A DNA stretch of 64,000 nucleotides from Verrucomicrobiota bacterium (GCA_016222825.1 JACRQF010000013.1:1-64000), one strand, 5' to 3'; counted from the stretch's first letter, positions 1 through 8,942 are shown. Made by a program: numbers and translations. The notes: generated by a model from the letters alone, not told the origin.

Positions 1-1
1 T

Positions 2-802
2 CTCTGGACCCTGGGCGCCACCGTGACGCTCAACGGCAACTACAACACGTTCCTGAAGGCGACCACGCTGGCCCTCGGCGTGGATCCGGCGTTGTGGATT
101 GGCGACGGCGCCACCATCGGCACCGTTACCGGCAGCCCGACGGGCTTCAATGCCGTCCGGGTAACGGGACCGGGCATTGATGTGACGTCGGACAACCAGT
201 GGCTGGTTTCCGGTCACATCGCTCAAGCGGCGCCTCCGCCGCCCGCGACCGGTTTGGTCCTCACTCCGGCCATCGGCTCGACGCTGACGGCTCCGACGAC
301 GACGTTCATTCTGGGACCTGGCCCGGCTGGCAACACGCAGCAGGCGGTCTGGGTTGGCAGCACCGTGGGAGCCTTTGATCTGGCGGCGCTCTTCGTGCCG
401 AACAGTTCCTTCACGGTGACGTTGCCGACCGACGGCCGGACGATTCACATGAGGGTCTGGTCGCAGGTCAACGGCGTGTGGGCCGCCGACGGCGACGTCA
501 CCTTCACAGCGATGACAGCGGCGCCTTCCGCGTTGCTGTCTCCGTCCCCGCTCGTCCCGATGACGGGCGCCGTGCAGAACTTCGTCTTCAACACCGGCGC
601 TGCCGTTAAAGATGAAGATCACGCGATCTGGGTCGGCAGCGCTCCGGACGGCTTTGACATCGGTGCCTACTTCGTCAAGGGGCATGGCCAGCGGGTCACG
701 GTGCCGACCGATGGCCGGGCGATCCACGTGAAGATCTGGTCGAAAGTCAACGGCACGTGGACGGGCCAAAACTACCAGTTCACGGCGCCGGTGGCTCCGT
801 AA
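2..802 (+). CDS. C-terminal part of a repeat-containing extracellular protein
   Basis: The reading frame is open to the left edge of the window, so the 5' end of the gene is missing; an internal GTG at 23 is not a credible start. The visible 266 residues hold two copies of a beta-rich module of about 85 residues (roughly bases 256-510 and 538-798). Each copy has an 'A(V/I)WVGS' strand, then 'VPTDGR' or 'LPTDGR' and 'VW/IWSxVNGxW'. This module is common at the C-terminus of secreted or surface proteins of diverse bacteria, where it is probably an Ig-like stalk. No catalytic motif is visible in this part. The enzymatic or adhesive part, if any, lies outside the window. Confidence 0.8.
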   Translation, partial: LWTLGATVTLNGNYNTFLKATTLALGVDPALWIGDGATIGTVTGSPTGFNAVRVTGPGIDVTSDNQWLVSGHIAQAAPPPPATGLVLTPAIGSTLTAPTTTFILGPGPAGNTQQAVWVGSTVGAFDLAALFVPNSSFTVTLPTDGRTIHMRVWSQVNGVWAADGDVTFTAMTAAPSALLSPSPLVPMTGAVQNFVFNTGAAVKDEDHAIWVGSAPDGFDIGAYFVKGHGQRVTVPTDGRAIHVKIWSKVNGTWTGQNYQFTAPVAP

Positions 803-963
803 ACGATGTTGCTGCGCGCATCCAGTCGGCGTCGTGTCGGTTCTTGACACCCCGCCGGCTGGGTGCCGCGGCATAAAACTCCAAAAGGTGGAGCAGACTT
901 CCAGGTCAGAACAATGCGGTCGAACCGCTGGACAACAGTGAGTGTGGCTTTTCCGAAACCCGG

Positions 964-1123
964 CCGTTTACGGCTGGGTCGGGATCAACACGAAAACTCC
1001 AGCCCCGTTCACGGGGCTTTTTGGAGGGGGCTTGAGCTGTTCGAAGGCAGGATCTGGAACCATGACACAAGCTTGCTGAAGCGCGCTGGCAGGTTTGCTT
1101 TCTCCTCGCCCAGCCGTAAACGG
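964..1123. repeat. 15-bp perfect inverted repeat, arms 145 bp apart
   Basis: The arm at 964-978 (CCGTTTACGGCTGGG) is exactly complementary to 1109-1123. Each arm is also part of a local hairpin with a TTTA or TAAA loop, so two alternative pairings are possible. The terminator at 1001-1022 lies between the arms. The role is unknown; a repetitive palindromic element or a structured transcript end are both possible. Confidence 0.55.
1001..1022 (+). terminator. Rho-independent terminator
   Basis: A 7-bp GC-rich stem (AGCCCCG / CGGGGCT) with a TTCA loop is followed directly by a T run. It lies 199 bp downstream of the repeat protein stop and is the best candidate for ending that transcript. Confidence 0.7.
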
Positions 1124-1239
1124 ATGGGCTGCGGAAATACCTGTGAGACACGAAGGCAGCTGGCAAAGCGCCAACATGCCAACTACGTCGTTGCGGCTAA
1201 CTGCGCCCATTATGCACGGTGGGGAAACTGTGCCGGCTG

Positions 1240-1524
1240 TTACCACAGCGTGGAGGCAGGTTTGTCTTCAGCACCGCGCGAGAACGATTTCGAGCGGCCT
1301 TGGCCGTTCAGTTTCAGGATGCGCTGGCGCAGATCGGACGGGACGGGGATGGCACGGAGTTTGGCCCGCACGGCCTCGTCAAACGCCAGCTCGCGCTGGA
1401 GCCATCGGCCCAAGGCGGGATTGCGCCGGGCTTCATCGAGGGCTGCTGCAATCTGGGGGTCTTTCTCGCAGCCCACGCCAGGCCGGTAGCAGCGTAAAAT
1501 CTGTTTGGCTTCTTTGCTGTTCAT
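1240..1524 (-). CDS. Small putative anti-sigma-type protein
   Basis: 94 residues beginning MNSKEAKQIL, followed by a Cys at residue 12 and a conserved-looking 'P..AAALDEARRNPALGRWLQRE' region. Small proteins of this type are often encoded directly after ECF sigma factors in Verrucomicrobiota, and I infer a regulatory (anti-sigma-like) role from that. Here the sigma gene lies upstream on the same strand, but 457 bp of repeat-rich DNA separates the two, which is unusual for a sigma/anti-sigma pair. No transmembrane helix is visible, so if it is an anti-sigma factor it is cytoplasmic. The codon use and start (ATG at 1524) look normal. Confidence 0.65.
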   Translation of the reverse strand: MNSKEAKQILRCYRPGVGCEKDPQIAAALDEARRNPALGRWLQRELAFDEAVRAKLRAIPVPSDLRQRILKLNGQGRSKSFSRGAEDKPASTLW

Positions 1525-1655
1525 CTACGTCGCCCTGACGGGCCAAAACCATACCGGACATGGCGGGGATCGGCAACTCCGAAGGCCCTCTTCCGCAACT
1601 ACTCGGAACTCGGGGTCTGGCCCGTCACATCCGCTAATAAGAGGCTGCAACCCCC

Positions 1656-1744
1656 GGTTTGCATCCCATCTATTTTTGCGGTTTTCGGCTCGGAGGCGGT
1701 TGGGGGCATCCATCGCTTTCTGGCTGCGCATGGGACTGCAAACC
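1656..1744. repeat. Palindromic repeat element
   Basis: The arm GGTTTGCATCCCAT (1656-1669) pairs with 1730-1744, which differs only by one inserted base, leaving about 60 bp between the arms. It lies in the gap between the sigma factor gene and its small companion gene. The form resembles a short non-autonomous palindromic element. Confidence 0.55.
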
Positions 1745-1833
1745 TCGCAGTCGCTGGTGTGATGAGAACACCTCTGACCCGGCCGTTGGCGCGCTAGAAC
1801 CGCAAACATGGCCTGTGGAGTCCGGCGCGGCGT

Positions 1834-1930
1834 GGCAGCGCAGGCTTCCAATCCGCCATGTCACGGGTTTTCAATCCGCAGGGCTGTGCTTTGGGGATGA
1901 TCTGCCGACAGGAAGTCGGCGATACGGCAG
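1834..1930. repeat. Dispersed repeat, same family as the one inside sucB
   Basis: The sequence GGCAGCGCAGGCTTCCAATC at its left end and the block GTCGGCGATACGGCAG at its right end align with 59767-59882. In order, both copies have GCAGCGCAG-type ends, a TTCCAATCCGC block and a GGAAG(T/C)CGGCGATACGGCAG block. This copy is intergenic; the other is inside a coding sequence. Confidence 0.75.
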
Positions 1931-1981
1931 TTCGCCGCGCGTCGCCGGCTGCGATTTATCTGCGGCTTTGCCGCAGCGAGG

Positions 1982-2536
1982 TCAGTCGAGACTTTCGTTG
2001 TCCGGGCCAATGCCGAGGAATTGGCGCAGTTGGTCCTTGCCGCGCGAGATGCGCGACTGGACGGTGCCGAGCGGCACGCCCACGATCTCAGCAATCTCGC
2101 GGCAGGAGAGACCGTCCAGATAGAACAGCGTCAGTGGCACCCGGAACAACTCGTCCACCCAGTCCAGCGCCCTCAACACCTTTGTCCCGTCCATTTGCTG
2201 CACCACATCCGGCCCCACGGCGGGGGCGCATTCAGCCAGTTCTTCGGGGGCCGACGCCATAAACCGTTGTCCCTGCCGCCGCTGCTTGAGAAACTCCCTG
2301 TGCAGCGTCGTGAACAGCCACGACTTGATCTTTTTCGGATCGCGCACCTGCCAGCCCTTGAGCAGCCAAATGTGAAACGTCTCCTGGGTCAGGTCCCCCG
2401 CATCCGCCGCTGAGCGGGTCAGGCCCAACGCAAACTGGTAGAGCGGCGCGGAAAACTCCACCACCGCGGCCTCCAGACTTGCGCTGATTTGCGCGTCCTC
2501 CGGGACAAGGTCCTGTGTTGCTGCTGCGCTGATCAT
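1982..2536 (-). CDS. ECF-type RNA polymerase sigma factor
   Basis: 184 residues, a normal length for an ECF sigma factor. Region 2 is visible at about residues 28-65 (ending in 'DLTQETFHIWLLKGW') and the helix-turn-helix of region 4 at about 125-175 ('LSCREIAEIVGVPLGTVQSRISRGKDQL' in outline). It directs RNA polymerase to a special promoter set. The small gene at 1240-1524 downstream on the same strand is a plausible regulator, as in many Verrucomicrobiota operons. What the regulon is cannot be read from this window; the polysaccharide locus starting at 2792 is the nearest candidate. Confidence 0.93.
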   Translation of the reverse strand: MISAAATQDLVPEDAQISASLEAAVVEFSAPLYQFALGLTRSAADAGDLTQETFHIWLLKGWQVRDPKKIKSWLFTTLHREFLKQRRQGQRFMASAPEELAECAPAVGPDVVQQMDGTKVLRALDWVDELFRVPLTLFYLDGLSCREIAEIVGVPLGTVQSRISRGKDQLRQFLGIGPDNESLD

Positions 2537-2791
2537 AACAATTCCAATCGCTCCAAACCGCTCTGCTGTTCCGCCGGCCTGTGTTGCGTTGTTGCTCCAC
2601 GCGACCGTTGTTTCGACAACAGGTGGACGTTAGACCCTCCCCTTGGCCTGCACAATAAGGGCTGCTCCTGCTTGTGTCCTCAGCAGAACTCTTAGGGTCA
2701 CCAAGGGAAAAAACCTAAGGCGGGCCGGCGGCGTCGGGTTTTCCAGCAGGATTGTTAGGTGTGGATGAAGAGCGCGTCGTGGTGTTGTGGC

Positions 2792-3649
2792 CTACATCAC
2801 GTCGGCAAAGGCGCGTTTGGTGCGCATGAAAAAGGCGTAGCCGCCTGACATTGCGACCAAACCGATGGCCAGCATCAACAGATAGCGCGGCCATGAAGGC
2901 GCGATGCCCCCCAGCACCGCGTTGCGCGCCTGGTCCACCGCGACCGCCAGCGGGTTCAGCAGAAACAGCGGCAGGAACTCCGGCGGCACCTTGCTGAGGG
3001 AGTAGAAGATGGCACTGGCGAACATCAGAATGGTCAGGAGGACGGGAACAATGGTGTTGATGTCGCGGACGAAGACGCCGAGGCTCGCCAGAAACCAGCC
3101 CGCCCCGAGGCAGATGAGGATCAACGGCAACAGGATCACCGGCAGGAGGAGCGCGGTGAGCGGGATGGCGCCGTGGGCGATCAACAGGCCGCCCAGGAGC
3201 GGAATCAGGCTGATGAGCAGTTGCGCCAGCGCCGCGCCAACGGCTGACACGCAGAGGATTTCCAGTGGAAACACGACCTTGGTGACGTAGTTGGGATTGG
3301 CGAGGACGAGCATCGGCCCCCGCGCGATGCACTCGGCGACAAAATCATAAACGATCAGCCCGCAGAACAAGGCCAGCGCGAAGTCGAGTTTCGATTCGTG
3401 GACACCGTTGCCGAGTTTGGACTCGAACACCCAACCGAAGACGACGGCATAGACGGCAAACATCGAGATCGGGCGGACGAGGGAACCGAGGAGGCCTAGA
3501 TACGAGCCGCGGTAGCGGGCCAGCACGTCGCGCTTGGTGACCTGCTGGATGAGCGGCCCGTGCTGGCGCAAGTGACGCGCAATCTCCCACGGCAGCAGAA
3601 GCTGCGAGAGAGGAATTCTCTTGCTCGATATTTGCGCCAGAGGCAACAT
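2792..3649 (-). CDS. wzm: Polysaccharide ABC exporter, permease subunit
   Basis: 285 residues with the ABC-2 (TagG/Wzm/KpsM) architecture: an N-terminal cytoplasmic part 'LVTKRDVLARYRGSYLG'-like at about 36-52, followed by six hydrophobic segments. It forms the inner-membrane channel that exports a lipid-linked or completed glycan and works with the ATPase encoded at 5725-7152. It is transcribed divergently from the radical SAM gene; only 65 bp separate the two starts, so that gap must hold both promoters (an AT-rich stretch lies at about 3647-3672). Known Wzm/Wzt pairs are usually adjacent; here they are split by one gene of opposite orientation. Confidence 0.92.
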   Translation of the reverse strand: MLPLAQISSKRIPLSQLLLPWEIARHLRQHGPLIQQVTKRDVLARYRGSYLGLLGSLVRPISMFAVYAVVFGWVFESKLGNGVHESKLDFALALFCGLIVYDFVAECIARGPMLVLANPNYVTKVVFPLEILCVSAVGAALAQLLISLIPLLGGLLIAHGAIPLTALLLPVILLPLILICLGAGWFLASLGVFVRDINTIVPVLLTILMFASAIFYSLSKVPPEFLPLFLLNPLAVAVDQARNAVLGGIAPSWPRYLLMLAIGLVAMSGGYAFFMRTKRAFADVM

Positions 3650-3714
3650 AATTTATACTGTTGCGTTATCATCAGGCAGAGAAGCGGCATAATTCAATTG
3701 GAAAAAGAAACGGT

Positions 3715-5655
3715 TTGAGAATCACGTTTGTCTATCCGGACCACGAAAGTCTGGGAGTTCAGTATCTGATGGCTTTGGCGGCTTCCAAGGGACACGAGAC
3801 GCCACTTGTTCTATACATCACTGACGAGAACTTCCACGTGAACCGGCTGGAGAAGCCGAGCGATGTCATCAGCCGGTTGAGGAATCCCCAGGACGATGCC
3901 AGGGTGGATATTGCGGCCGTAGCCCGGAGAGCACTTGAGACGCGCCCTGATTTGATCGCCTTCTCGTGTGTCACCGACAATTCTGTGTGGCAGATCGCCG
4001 TAGCAGGCGAATGCAAACGCCTGTCGCCCGGCACGCCGACGATCTTTGGCGGAATACACGTCACCTCGGTTCCCCGCGAGATGCTGAAGCGGCCGGAAGT
4101 GGATGCCGTTGCGATTGGCGAGGCGGACATCTCCTTCGTTGAATTCCTGGAGAAATGCAGACGAGGGGAGCGTCTCGTCTTCCCTGACGATGCGGTCAAA
4201 GGGATCATCTTCAAGAAGGGGGGGGCGCTTGTTGGCAAAGAAGAAGAGGGACCGTTGGCAAACCTGGATTCGTTGCCCTATCCCTCCAAGCTTCCGTGGA
4301 TGTCGTCCCCGGGGTTGGAGTATATGCGGATAGATTACAAGATGATGGCGAGCCGGGGATGCCCCTATGCTTGTTCTTACTGTCTGAATTCACTCATCCA
4401 CAAACTGAGAGGCCGGCGGCTTGTTCGGAGAAGGTCCGTCAAGAACGTGATCGGCGAACTGCTTGAAGCCAGGAAGGCCAATCCGCACTTGCAGGTCGTC
4501 CAGTTCTGGGATGACTGTTTTGCGAGCAACCTCTCCTGGTTGCGCGAGTTCAAGGAGCCTTACATCAATCAGGTGGGGCTTCCATTCAAGTGCATTACCA
4601 TACCCGAAACCTTGACCGAGGAGGCCGTGGGCTTGTTAAAAGACATGGGCTGCTACGGCATCCAGATGGGCGTGCAATCGTTGTCCGAGAAGCTGCAACG
4701 GGAGGTGTTTCATCGCCGCTTTGACGCGGCCCGGATCGCCCGGACGATTACGCTGTTGAATGAGAACGGCATTCACGTATATGCGGACCATTTGTTGGGA
4801 GTCCCCCACGACACCGTGGAGAGTCAGGAGAAGGCGATGCTCTTCTACAGCGAAAACCGCCCCGAGATCATCCATGCTTTTTGGCTCAACTACTACCCCC
4901 GAACCGACATCGCGAAGATTGCGCTCGACAGCGGTGATTTGAGCCAGACGGAATACGAGGAGATTTGCTCGGGCAAATGTCTGGGGGCCACTCGCATGTT
5001 CTCGTTGGGAAGCGACGAATCTGGACGTTTGGCCCGATTCATTCCTTGTTACTTCATGCTCAAGTATGTCCCGGTGTTGCCGGACTGGCTCGTGCGCTTT
5101 TGGGTTCGCACGCGGTTTTACAGGATGTTCCAGATCACCAATCCCACGCTGGCGGTCCTCCTGCCCAACTACATCAAAGAATGCGGCGGTTTTGGGGAGT
5201 TCTTCCGCCTTTGCTGGCGGCAGTTCCTGCAGTGGATGACGGGAGAGAATGGCGCAGGTGAATCCAGCCCGATCCCCCCGGATGAAGTGCGCAAGATCTC
5301 CATCGAGTTGCTGGAGTGTCCGGCCAGCGTTGCGCGCGGAAGCCACTTTGGGGTCAAGGCCAGGATTGTGAACGGCTCCAGAATCCCCTTGGACAGTTGC
5401 CGGCCTTTCCCCATCCGCCTTGGTTATCACTGGGCAGACGCGGCGACGGGGCAAATGGTCGTGCGTGACGGTGAACGCACCAGCCTCATACCCGCCTTGC
5501 GGGGCCGGTCGGCGCGCGATTGCCGCGTGTTCGTCAGCGCACCGCCCACGGCGGGGACGATGAAACTTCAAGTTCGGCTCGTGCAGGAAGGGGTTTGCTG
5601 GTATGAAGAGCGCGACCCTAGCCATCAGCAGGACAGGGATGTTGTCATTACCTGA
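3715..5655 (+). CDS. Cobalamin-binding radical SAM enzyme with C-terminal beta domain
   Basis: 646 residues from the TTG at 3715, chosen because the protein then begins 'RITFVYPDH', the usual first strand of a B12-binding domain; an upstream TTG at 3661 is possible. Residues 1-150 are the Rossmann-like cobalamin domain ('FGGIHVTSVPREML'). Residues 200-420 are the radical SAM barrel with the cluster ligands C216, C220 and C223 (CPYACSYC). About residues 527-646 form a beta-rich domain also found at the end of the methyltransferase at 7140-8942. Class B enzymes of this type methylate unreactive carbon or phosphorus, or rearrange substrates. In this locus a sugar or lipid carrier is the likely target. 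The exact reaction cannot be read from sequence. Confidence 0.9.
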   Translation: MRITFVYPDHESLGVQYLMALAASKGHETPLVLYITDENFHVNRLEKPSDVISRLRNPQDDARVDIAAVARRALETRPDLIAFSCVTDNSVWQIAVAGECKRLSPGTPTIFGGIHVTSVPREMLKRPEVDAVAIGEADISFVEFLEKCRRGERLVFPDDAVKGIIFKKGGALVGKEEEGPLANLDSLPYPSKLPWMSSPGLEYMRIDYKMMASRGCPYACSYCLNSLIHKLRGRRLVRRRSVKNVIGELLEARKANPHLQVVQFWDDCFASNLSWLREFKEPYINQVGLPFKCITIPETLTEEAVGLLKDMGCYGIQMGVQSLSEKLQREVFHRRFDAARIARTITLLNENGIHVYADHLLGVPHDTVESQEKAMLFYSENRPEIIHAFWLNYYPRTDIAKIALDSGDLSQTEYEEICSGKCLGATRMFSLGSDESGRLARFIPCYFMLKYVPVLPDWLVRFWVRTRFYRMFQITNPTLAVLLPNYIKECGGFGEFFRLCWRQFLQWMTGENGAGESSPIPPDEVRKISIELLECPASVARGSHFGVKARIVNGSRIPLDSCRPFPIRLGYHWADAATGQMVVRDGERTSLIPALRGRSARDCRVFVSAPPTAGTMKLQVRLVQEGVCWYEERDPSHQQDRDVVIT

Positions 5656-5724
5656 ACTGTTTCATGGGCGGGTGACGCCGGGCCATAAAGTCACGGCGGC
5701 ATCCGACGGTGCATACGAGACACA

Positions 5725-7152
5725 TTGAGCGCAGACATCGTCATTCAAGTGGAGCGGCTGGCGAAGGCCTATACGATTTGGTCCTCGCCCGCAGCGCGGC
5801 TGCACGGGCCGGCCTTGGGCCGCGTCGGGCAGTGGCCGTTTCTGCCGGCGTCGGCGCGGCAGTTGTGCCGCCGGCTTTCGCACGAGTCATTCCGAAACTT
5901 CTACGCGCTGCGGGACGTGTCGTTTGAGATTCGGCGCGGTGAGAGCGTGGGCATCATCGGGCTGAACGGTTCCGGCAAGAGCACACTGCTGCAAGTGCTC
6001 GCCGGCACGTTGCAGCCCACCGAAGGAACCGTGCGGACGACGGGTCGCGTCGCGGCGCTGCTGGAGTTAGGCAGCGGCTTCAACCCGGAGTTTACAGGGC
6101 GGGAGAATGTGTTCCTGAATGCGACCATCCTTGGCTTGCAGCCGGGGGAAATCGAAGTTCGTTTCGACAGGATTGCCGAATTCGCGGAGATTGGCGATTT
6201 CATTGACCAACCGGTCAAGACTTACTCCAGCGGCATGGTGGTTCGGCTGGCGTTCGCCGTCCTGACGCAGGTGGAACCGGACATCTTGATTATTGACGAA
6301 GCGCTCGCCGTGGGAGATTTCCTGTTTCAACAGAAGTGTTACGACTGCTTGCGCGAGTTTCAACGGCGGGGTTGCACGTTTCTTTTCGTGTCCCACGCGA
6401 TGGGAACGGTGCTTGATTTGTGCGGTCGGGCGTTGTTGTTGGAGCAGGGGTCTTTGGGCTTTGACGGCCCGACCAAGGAAGCCGTCAACCTCTACGAAGC
6501 CCACGCGGTCGAAGGCCGATACAAGCATGCGTCCATGCGAATTCTGAAGACCGCGGACGAGACCGTGGCGGCGCTGCCAGTTCAAACGGCCGCCCGCGGG
6601 CCGGAAGACGCGGGCATGGATGGCGGCAAGGCTGCGGCTGGTGCGGCGGAGGCGGGCGGAATTGTCACGGACGACGTGGAACTGCGGTTTGCGCGCGTGT
6701 TGGACCGGAATGGTGTGGAGAAAGAGTATGTAGTTTCCGAGGAAACGGTTCGGTTGTCACTGGGGATCCTGATGAAGCGGGACTTGCGGGATCCTCATGT
6801 GGGTTTCAAACTGCGGGATGTGCTCGGACGCACGGTGTTCGAGACCACGACGCTGGGCATGAAATGCACGCCAGGCCCGGTGGCAAAGGGTGAAGTGATC
6901 GTGGCGGATTTCGTCTTTGAGTTGCCGCTGGCCGAGGGCGACTACAGCGTCACCATCGGCGTGGCTGAAGGGCGTGTTGGCACTGTGGACTTTGAGAAGG
7001 GGCTTCTGTATCTGCACGGAACCTGCGCGTTTCGCGTGCTAAAGAACGGCTCTTCCATCGTCTGGTCCGGCGTATGCAATCTCAAACCACGTGTGAGTGT
7101 TCAACGATTTCAACAAAAGAATGCAGCGGAAACATCGGTATGTTCGACTTGA
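5725..7152 (+). CDS. wzt: Polysaccharide ABC exporter, ATPase with C-terminal glycan-recognition domain
   Basis: 475 residues from a TTG start. The nucleotide-binding domain has Walker A at G79-T87 (GLNGSGKST), the signature YSSGM beginning at Y167, Walker B 'ILIIDEAL' with D191 and E192, and the switch histidine in 'FVSHA'. Residues 1-60 contain the extra segment typical of the KpsT/Wzt group. After a low-complexity linker (about 285-312) comes a beta-sandwich domain (about 315-450), as in Wzt proteins that recognise the non-reducing terminal modification of the glycan before export. Its partner is the permease at 2792-3649. The downstream methyltransferase gene overlaps the 3' end by 13 bp, which indicates coupled translation. 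Confidence 0.92.
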   Translation: MSADIVIQVERLAKAYTIWSSPAARLHGPALGRVGQWPFLPASARQLCRRLSHESFRNFYALRDVSFEIRRGESVGIIGLNGSGKSTLLQVLAGTLQPTEGTVRTTGRVAALLELGSGFNPEFTGRENVFLNATILGLQPGEIEVRFDRIAEFAEIGDFIDQPVKTYSSGMVVRLAFAVLTQVEPDILIIDEALAVGDFLFQQKCYDCLREFQRRGCTFLFVSHAMGTVLDLCGRALLLEQGSLGFDGPTKEAVNLYEAHAVEGRYKHASMRILKTADETVAALPVQTAARGPEDAGMDGGKAAAGAAEAGGIVTDDVELRFARVLDRNGVEKEYVVSEETVRLSLGILMKRDLRDPHVGFKLRDVLGRTVFETTTLGMKCTPGPVAKGEVIVADFVFELPLAEGDYSVTIGVAEGRVGTVDFEKGLLYLHGTCAFRVLKNGSSIVWSGVCNLKPRVSVQRFQQKNAAETSVCST

Positions 7153-8942
7153 TCTTGGCTGAGGCGGGGGAAATGGATTTTGATTTTCGGACGGTTGCTC
7201 ATCCGGACGATCCACTCCGGCATCTTTTTGGGGACTTGGTGGATTATTACAGGATGAAGGCGGCCATTGCGAAAGTGTTGCAGCCGAAGTCCATTCTGGA
7301 AATCGGCGTCCGGTTTGGTTACTCCGCCGCGGCGTTTCTGCACGGCAGCCCGGCGGCTTCCTACGTGGGGATTGACAATGATACCGATTCGTTCGGCGGA
7401 ACGCAGGGAGCCATCCAGTGGGCCAAACAGATACTCCGGGACAAAGAGGCGACGTTTCTCATTGCCGACTCGCAGTCCATGGACCGTTTTCCCGGCGGGA
7501 TTTACGATTTGATTCACGTGGACGGCCAGCAGGACGGTGACGGGACGTATCACGATCTGGAACTGGCGGTGAAACAGGGGCGCGTGGTGTTGGTGGACGG
7601 CTATTTTTGGACCGCCGCCAATTTTAACGCCGTGAACGAGTTTCTGTTCCGGCACAAGGACGTCATCGAGTGCTATGGGGCCATTGCGGGTTACGCCGGG
7701 GAGTTGCTTATCAAGGTGAAGCAGGCGTTCCTAGAGAGCCGCGCGGCATCGCCTGGGGAGACGGCAGGGGGCAGCCAGCCGTTGCGGGAGGCCTACAGCG
7801 AACAGTATTACCTGCGCGATTGCGGCGGGTGGGATACGTTTCGGATGCACGGCGGACGTTGCATTTTGGATCCGCGGTTGAGCAGCGTGGTGGATCTGGC
7901 GCTCGCGAAGTCGCCGAGGCGTCTGCTCGATTTGGGATGTGGCAGGGGAGAGATTGTGTATGCGGCCGCCTCGCGCGGCGTCGAAGTGACAGCGGTGGAT
8001 TACTCGCCTGACGCCCTCAAGATTGCCAAGGGCGTTCTTGCCGGGGATGTAGAGAGCGCGCGTCGGGTCGAGTGGATTTGCGACAGCGTTTCCGGCGCGC
8101 CGTTGCGTGGGGAGTATGACGCGGTTGTCGCCAGTGACATCATTGAGCATCTTTCGCCCGCGGAGGTGAGCCTCGTTTATGCAAAGGCAGCCAGATGTCT
8201 GGCTCCCGGAGGGCGATTCATTCTCCATACGAGCCCCAGCCACTGGCACTACCAATACGATTACGCCCGCCGCCGCCGGATCGCCGCAAGCGTGGGGGCT
8301 TATCTATCGCCCGAACCACGCACACGGTATGAGAAGTTGATGCACATCAACGAGCAATCGCCGCCAGTGTTGCGGCGTGAGCTGCGGCGGCATTTCAAAC
8401 ACGTGGTCTTCTGGTTCGGAAACGCGGACGACGTGGCGGGCAGCTTGGTCCGCCCGTTTTCGCGGCGGGAAATGGCCGCGGCGCGCGACTTGTATGCCGT
8501 CGCTTCGCACCGGCCGGTTTCAAGCGAGGAGATGGCGGAAGTGTTGCATTCCGCGCCGATTCCAGCGGACGCGGCGGCACAGGTTGTTCTCAGCGTGCTG
8601 GATTGCCCGTCGAGGGTATCCAGCGGGAGTTCGTTTGAAATCAAAGTCAAAGTCGTGAACAACTCCGCGGTTGCGCTACAGAGCCACAGCCCGCATCCGG
8701 TGCGGATTGCCTACCATTGGACGGAACTGCGGACGGGCGAGGTGGCTGTGTATGATGGACGGCGCACGTTTCTCTCGCCGGCCTTGCGGGGGCGGGCTGC
8801 GGAAACATACAATGCGCTTGTGGTCGCGCCGTCCAGGCAGGGCGACTTCAGGCTGGAGGTGCGTCTGGTCCAGGAAGGGGTGCAGTGGTTTGAGCGAAGA
8901 GAACAACTCGCCGGTGCGGATCGAACTGTCGTTGTTGTTTAA
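7140..8942 (+). CDS. Double methyltransferase with C-terminal beta domain
   Basis: 600 residues from ATG 7140, which overlaps the end of the Wzt gene by 13 bp; an in-frame upstream ATG at 7074 would overlap by 79 bp and is less likely. Domain 1 (about 20-190) resembles the class I SAM methyltransferases of cephalosporin-hydroxylase/Methyltransf_24 type ('ILEIGVRFGYSAA', G56). Domain 2 (about 220-400) is a second class I fold with 'LLDLGCGRGE' (D264-G268) and 'DIIEHLSPAEV'. Residues 482-600 match the C-terminal domain of the radical SAM enzyme at 3715-5655, sharing PALRGR, YHW and LVQEGV. Two methylations of the glycan, or one active and one structural domain, are both possible. Confidence 0.9.
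   Translation: MFDLILAEAGEMDFDFRTVAHPDDPLRHLFGDLVDYYRMKAAIAKVLQPKSILEIGVRFGYSAAAFLHGSPAASYVGIDNDTDSFGGTQGAIQWAKQILRDKEATFLIADSQSMDRFPGGIYDLIHVDGQQDGDGTYHDLELAVKQGRVVLVDGYFWTAANFNAVNEFLFRHKDVIECYGAIAGYAGELLIKVKQAFLESRAASPGETAGGSQPLREAYSEQYYLRDCGGWDTFRMHGGRCILDPRLSSVVDLALAKSPRRLLDLGCGRGEIVYAAASRGVEVTAVDYSPDALKIAKGVLAGDVESARRVEWICDSVSGAPLRGEYDAVVASDIIEHLSPAEVSLVYAKAARCLAPGGRFILHTSPSHWHYQYDYARRRRIAASVGAYLSPEPRTRYEKLMHINEQSPPVLRRELRRHFKHVVFWFGNADDVAGSLVRPFSRREMAAARDLYAVASHRPVSSEEMAEVLHSAPIPADAAAQVVLSVLDCPSRVSSGSSFEIKVKVVNNSAVALQSHSPHPVRIAYHWTELRTGEVAVYDGRRTFLSPALRGRAAETYNALVVAPSRQGDFRLEVRLVQEGVQWFERREQLAGADRTVVVV

Larger units (their letters stand above)
803..1239. other. Intergenic region with several stem-loops
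   Basis: No convincing gene was seen. The stretch contains a run of hairpins: a GCGGT/ACCGC stem near 928-940, a 9-bp stem with a TTTA loop at about 958-979, the intrinsic terminator at 1001-1022, and a second TAAA-loop hairpin at about 1108-1130. Short frames on both strands here have no family resemblance. Confidence 0.5.

Noticed and set aside
863..1022. Possible riboswitch (cobalamin or cyclic-di-GMP type) before the hairpins
   Set aside because: The conserved cores of these classes could not be matched on either strand, and the region is downstream of a gene rather than upstream of one on the plus strand.
863..1538. Open frames on the plus strand of 147 to 208 codons
   Set aside because: They overlap each other and the small minus-strand gene at 1240-1524, have Arg/Ser-rich composition, run through the terminator and hairpins, and have no ribosome-binding site.
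3661..3714. Longer N-terminus of the radical SAM protein from the TTG at 3661
   Set aside because: The extra 18 residues are basic and unlike the family, whose B12-binding fold begins at the residue encoded at 3715-3720.
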